This document shows, one piece after another, positions 61,998-64,000 of a DNA stretch of 64,000 nucleotides (its first letter is position 1; every line of letters starts with the position of its first letter). This stretch comes from Scylla paramamosain. Taxonomy: Eukaryota; Arthropoda; Malacostraca; Decapoda; Portunidae. The notes below the pieces were generated by a model, which worked only from the letters and a program-made list of their open reading frames with translations, had not been told where the DNA came from and did not search any database. The DNA lies in assembly GCF_035594125.1 (NCBI RefSeq), contig NW_026973714.1, positions 282,501-346,500 of the forward strand, read 5' to 3'. The translations under genes were made by a program, and so were the position numbers.

Positions 61998-62068
61998 GTG
62001 CGAACGTTTGATTGATGTGGATGAAAATGGTTAATTAATTGCTCAATATGTTGCTGACCAGCAGTCTT

Positions 62069-62106
62069 CAACGTTCGCACCTTGTCATCCTCGTGGGTTG
62101 CTATCT
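62069..62106 (-). repeat. inverted partial copy of the exon end
   Basis: Reverse complement of 61968-62006 with a few changes and a 3-bp difference. On the minus strand it reads IATHEDDKVRT against AIREDDRKVRT on the plus strand, and that minus frame is open from 62122 to 61874. Confidence 0.8.
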
Positions 62107-62109
62107 TAA

Positions 62110-62455
62110 ACACCTTCACCACTTTATCAGAAGCCGCCTCCTTTACTAACTAGTAGGGACTGGAGAGGCAAAGAGGACGGGGCTGATCAGCAAACGGACG
62201 GAGAAACCAAGAGTATGTATGATAAGTAGTATGAGGTTGTTAATTCAGCTTGAAAACTTTGTAGTATGCAACGTAATATAGCAGGTAATGGCAGGGGGAA
62301 CAGGTTAAGTTGCCTTTAAATGTGAAAACCATAATATGAAGTGAGGTGTAGTAGAGTTTTTTATTTCGTGCGTAATTTACAGTAGTAATTAATTACTCAC
62401 AAAATTCTCCTCTCGAGTTCAGTTATTCGCTGCTCTCTCGCTTCCCAGATGCCAT
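62110..62455. other. no gene seen
   Basis: AT-rich spacer before the BEL/Pao element. Confidence 0.4.
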
Positions 62456-62459
62456 CTCG

Positions 62460-64000
62460 TGTCTCCAACCCTACGGGGTGGTTGTAAGCACCGAGGACGC
62501 AAGGATGGGGATAGCCCACGAACGCCCGGCGATGTCTTTAGTACGAAAACTCTGGGAGGGCGAAGGCACGTGGCATTCAGCGGGTGAGAACTCAGCAATG
62601 TTGCTGGAAGACAAGCAAGTGTTGCAACTGTGGACATCTAGCACCAGAGCGGTAGCCGGCCATCACGAATTACCCACACCATTTCGAGATGAAGAACCGG
62701 ATCTGCCAAACAACAACAACGAGATGGCGCAGAAACGCTTGAAGGGACAGACGACGCCTCGCTAGGGATCCGGACTTCAGACGACGATATGCAGGAGAGA
62801 GAGAGAACAATTGCTATTAGAGAGTTATGCCAGCGTCTGAACGTGAAGGACCACGAGGAGTAACCTGGTGCCTGCCTCACCATCCACTCATGAACCCAAA
62901 CAAACCTGAGAAAGTGAAGGCTTTGTTTGCGCAGCGAAGTACAACAACGTTTCCCTCAAAGACGGAGTGATGCAGGTTCCTGACCTAAATAGCAAACTGG
63001 TGGGTGCCCTTCTGCGTTTCCGAAGTGAACTGATTGCCGCGATGGCTAATGATGTGAAGGCAATGTTTCTCATCAAGCTGGCGTGACCCCTCTTCACCGA
63101 GACTCCTTAAGATTCCTTTAGTGGAAAGATGGGGACCTAAGGAGGGTAACGCGCGCCTACCGAATGACGGGTATGTCTTTTCGGATGTGTATGGAGTCCC
63201 TCCTGTGCTGCTTACGCATTGCAATGAACTTTGAGTTTGACCGACTGTGAGGAAGAATATCGCATGGCCAGTAGTAAACTAAGCATGGAGAGGCTTGTAC
63301 GTGGACAACTTGATTCTTTCAGTACCTCCACCGAAAATGCCTCCAGATTTACTCGCGATCTTCAACAAATGCTCACAAAGAGAGGATTTCTGCTAACAAA
63401 GTGGGGTTAGTAGTAACCATAAGGAGACATAGTAGTAGTACACTGTGTCCTACAGAGAGAGACATGAATAAGAATAGATCTGAGTAAGGACGCACTGGCT
63501 ACAAAACAGGATCTGGAAAGGGATCAATCAACTAGCTGTGAGGGGAGTACTGAGGGTGAGCAGTTCCGTGTATGACCCTCTTGGACTGGTCAGTCCTGTA
63601 ATGATTAAGGCGAAGGCGAAGAAGATCTTTCAGGACGAGTGCAACCGAAAGGAAGGATGGATGCCCCCCTCCTGCTAAATCACCACAGGTCCTAGTTGGC
63701 TTGGCTAGAGGAGTTACCACGACTGACGGTCTTTCAAGTTCCCCGATGCTACAGGCGGGAGGACATGGGAGACGTTATCACTTACCAACTGCATCATTTC
63801 AGATCAAACATGCTGAGATGGTGATATTAAGAGTTGTTCAAACCACAACGTGCAAAGAAGAGATGAACCTAAAGTTAAAGTCAAAGAAAAAAAACTACAG
63901 AGGAAGCATTCGATCTGTCGAGTGGAACCCTTCATGGGTGAGGGTGGATTTTACTCCATGTGGACGGCTGGACCACGCACCGTTGCCTGCTACAAGTCGG
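62460..64000 (+). mobile_element. BEL/Pao LTR retrotransposon pol, decayed, cut by window end
   Basis: Frame pieces in order: LWEGEGTWHSAGENSAMLLE and VLQLWTSSTRAVAGHHELP (protease-RT spacer), ARDPDFRRRYA, LPHHPLMNPNKPEKVK, KYNNVSLKDGV, DLNSKLVGALLRFRSELIAA, DVKAMFL, WSPSCAAYAL, LYVDNLILS, FTRDLQQMLTKRGFLLTKWG, VYDPLGLVSPV, KAKKIFQDECNRKEGWDAPL and WLEELPRLTVFQVPRC. These are the characteristic blocks of BEL/Pao pol. Many frameshifts and stops. The catalytic YVDD box (about 63297) reads YVDN, so the active site is lost. RNase H and integrase would lie past 64000. Confidence 0.85.

Overview
This looks like nuclear DNA from an arthropod, most likely a decapod crustacean. That is an inference from four things: extreme microsatellite density ((AG/CT)n, (AC/GT)n, (TA)n, (AAT)n and (GTA)n tracts of 50-180 bp every few kb), many decayed non-LTR retrotransposons of Jockey/CR1/I type, tRNA-derived SINEs, and protein-coding exons scattered between large repeat-filled introns. 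Most long open frames here are translated simple repeats and are left out.

The backbone gene is a plus-strand VIT + vWA protein (VWA5A-like). Seven exons lie at 24509-24610, 24990-25101, 25463-25591, 35064-35221, 37662-37876, 38244-38370 and 45046-45190. Splice phases agree at every junction and together they encode most of a VIT domain and the start of a vWA domain with its MIDAS motif. Exon 5 carries a one-base frameshift and a TAA, and exon 7 carries a TGA near its end. The copy is therefore either recently disabled or affected by sequence errors. The 5' exon(s) and the rest of the vWA domain were not found.

Region by region: 1-4 kb is simple repeat with one signal-peptide-like exon. 4.2-6.9 kb is a decayed Jockey-type LINE. 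7-9 kb is microsatellites. 9.2-11.3 kb holds candidate exons of a MAM-like protein. 12.3-13.7 kb is a GC-rich island with a candidate coding exon and a candidate minus-strand leader exon. 16.4-20.1 kb carries candidate minus-strand exons of a Gly/Arg/Pro-rich protein. 21.1-23.7 kb is a 5'-truncated LINE with RNase H, interrupted by a 370-bp solo-LTR-like insertion with a 4-bp target duplication. The 9.5-kb intron of the VWA gene (25.6-35.1 kb) contains a CR1-like fragment, an intact intronless gene for a 477-aa protein with two vigilin-like KH domains, and a large 60/69-bp tandem array. The 35.3-45.0 kb introns hold three more LINEs. One of them has an SGNH-hydrolase-type ORF1 and an ORF2 that has lost the RT core by internal deletion.

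From 46.5 to 52.1 kb there is a strange A-rich degenerate satellite with an internal ~740-bp duplication, (TA)n expansions at one point of the monomer, a long inverted repeat and a SINE. Then come a FLYWCH zinc-finger fragment (minus strand), a GTA/GAT repeat field, a series of tandemly duplicated cassettes each holding a short hydrophobic exon-like frame plus splice donor (57.8-60.0 kb), a candidate exon partly copied in inverted orientation (61.9-62.1 kb), and a decayed BEL/Pao pol that runs off the right edge.

Genes identified with real confidence are few: the VWA5A-like gene, the KH gene and the transposon open frames. Other exon calls rest on open frame, splice sites and phase alone.
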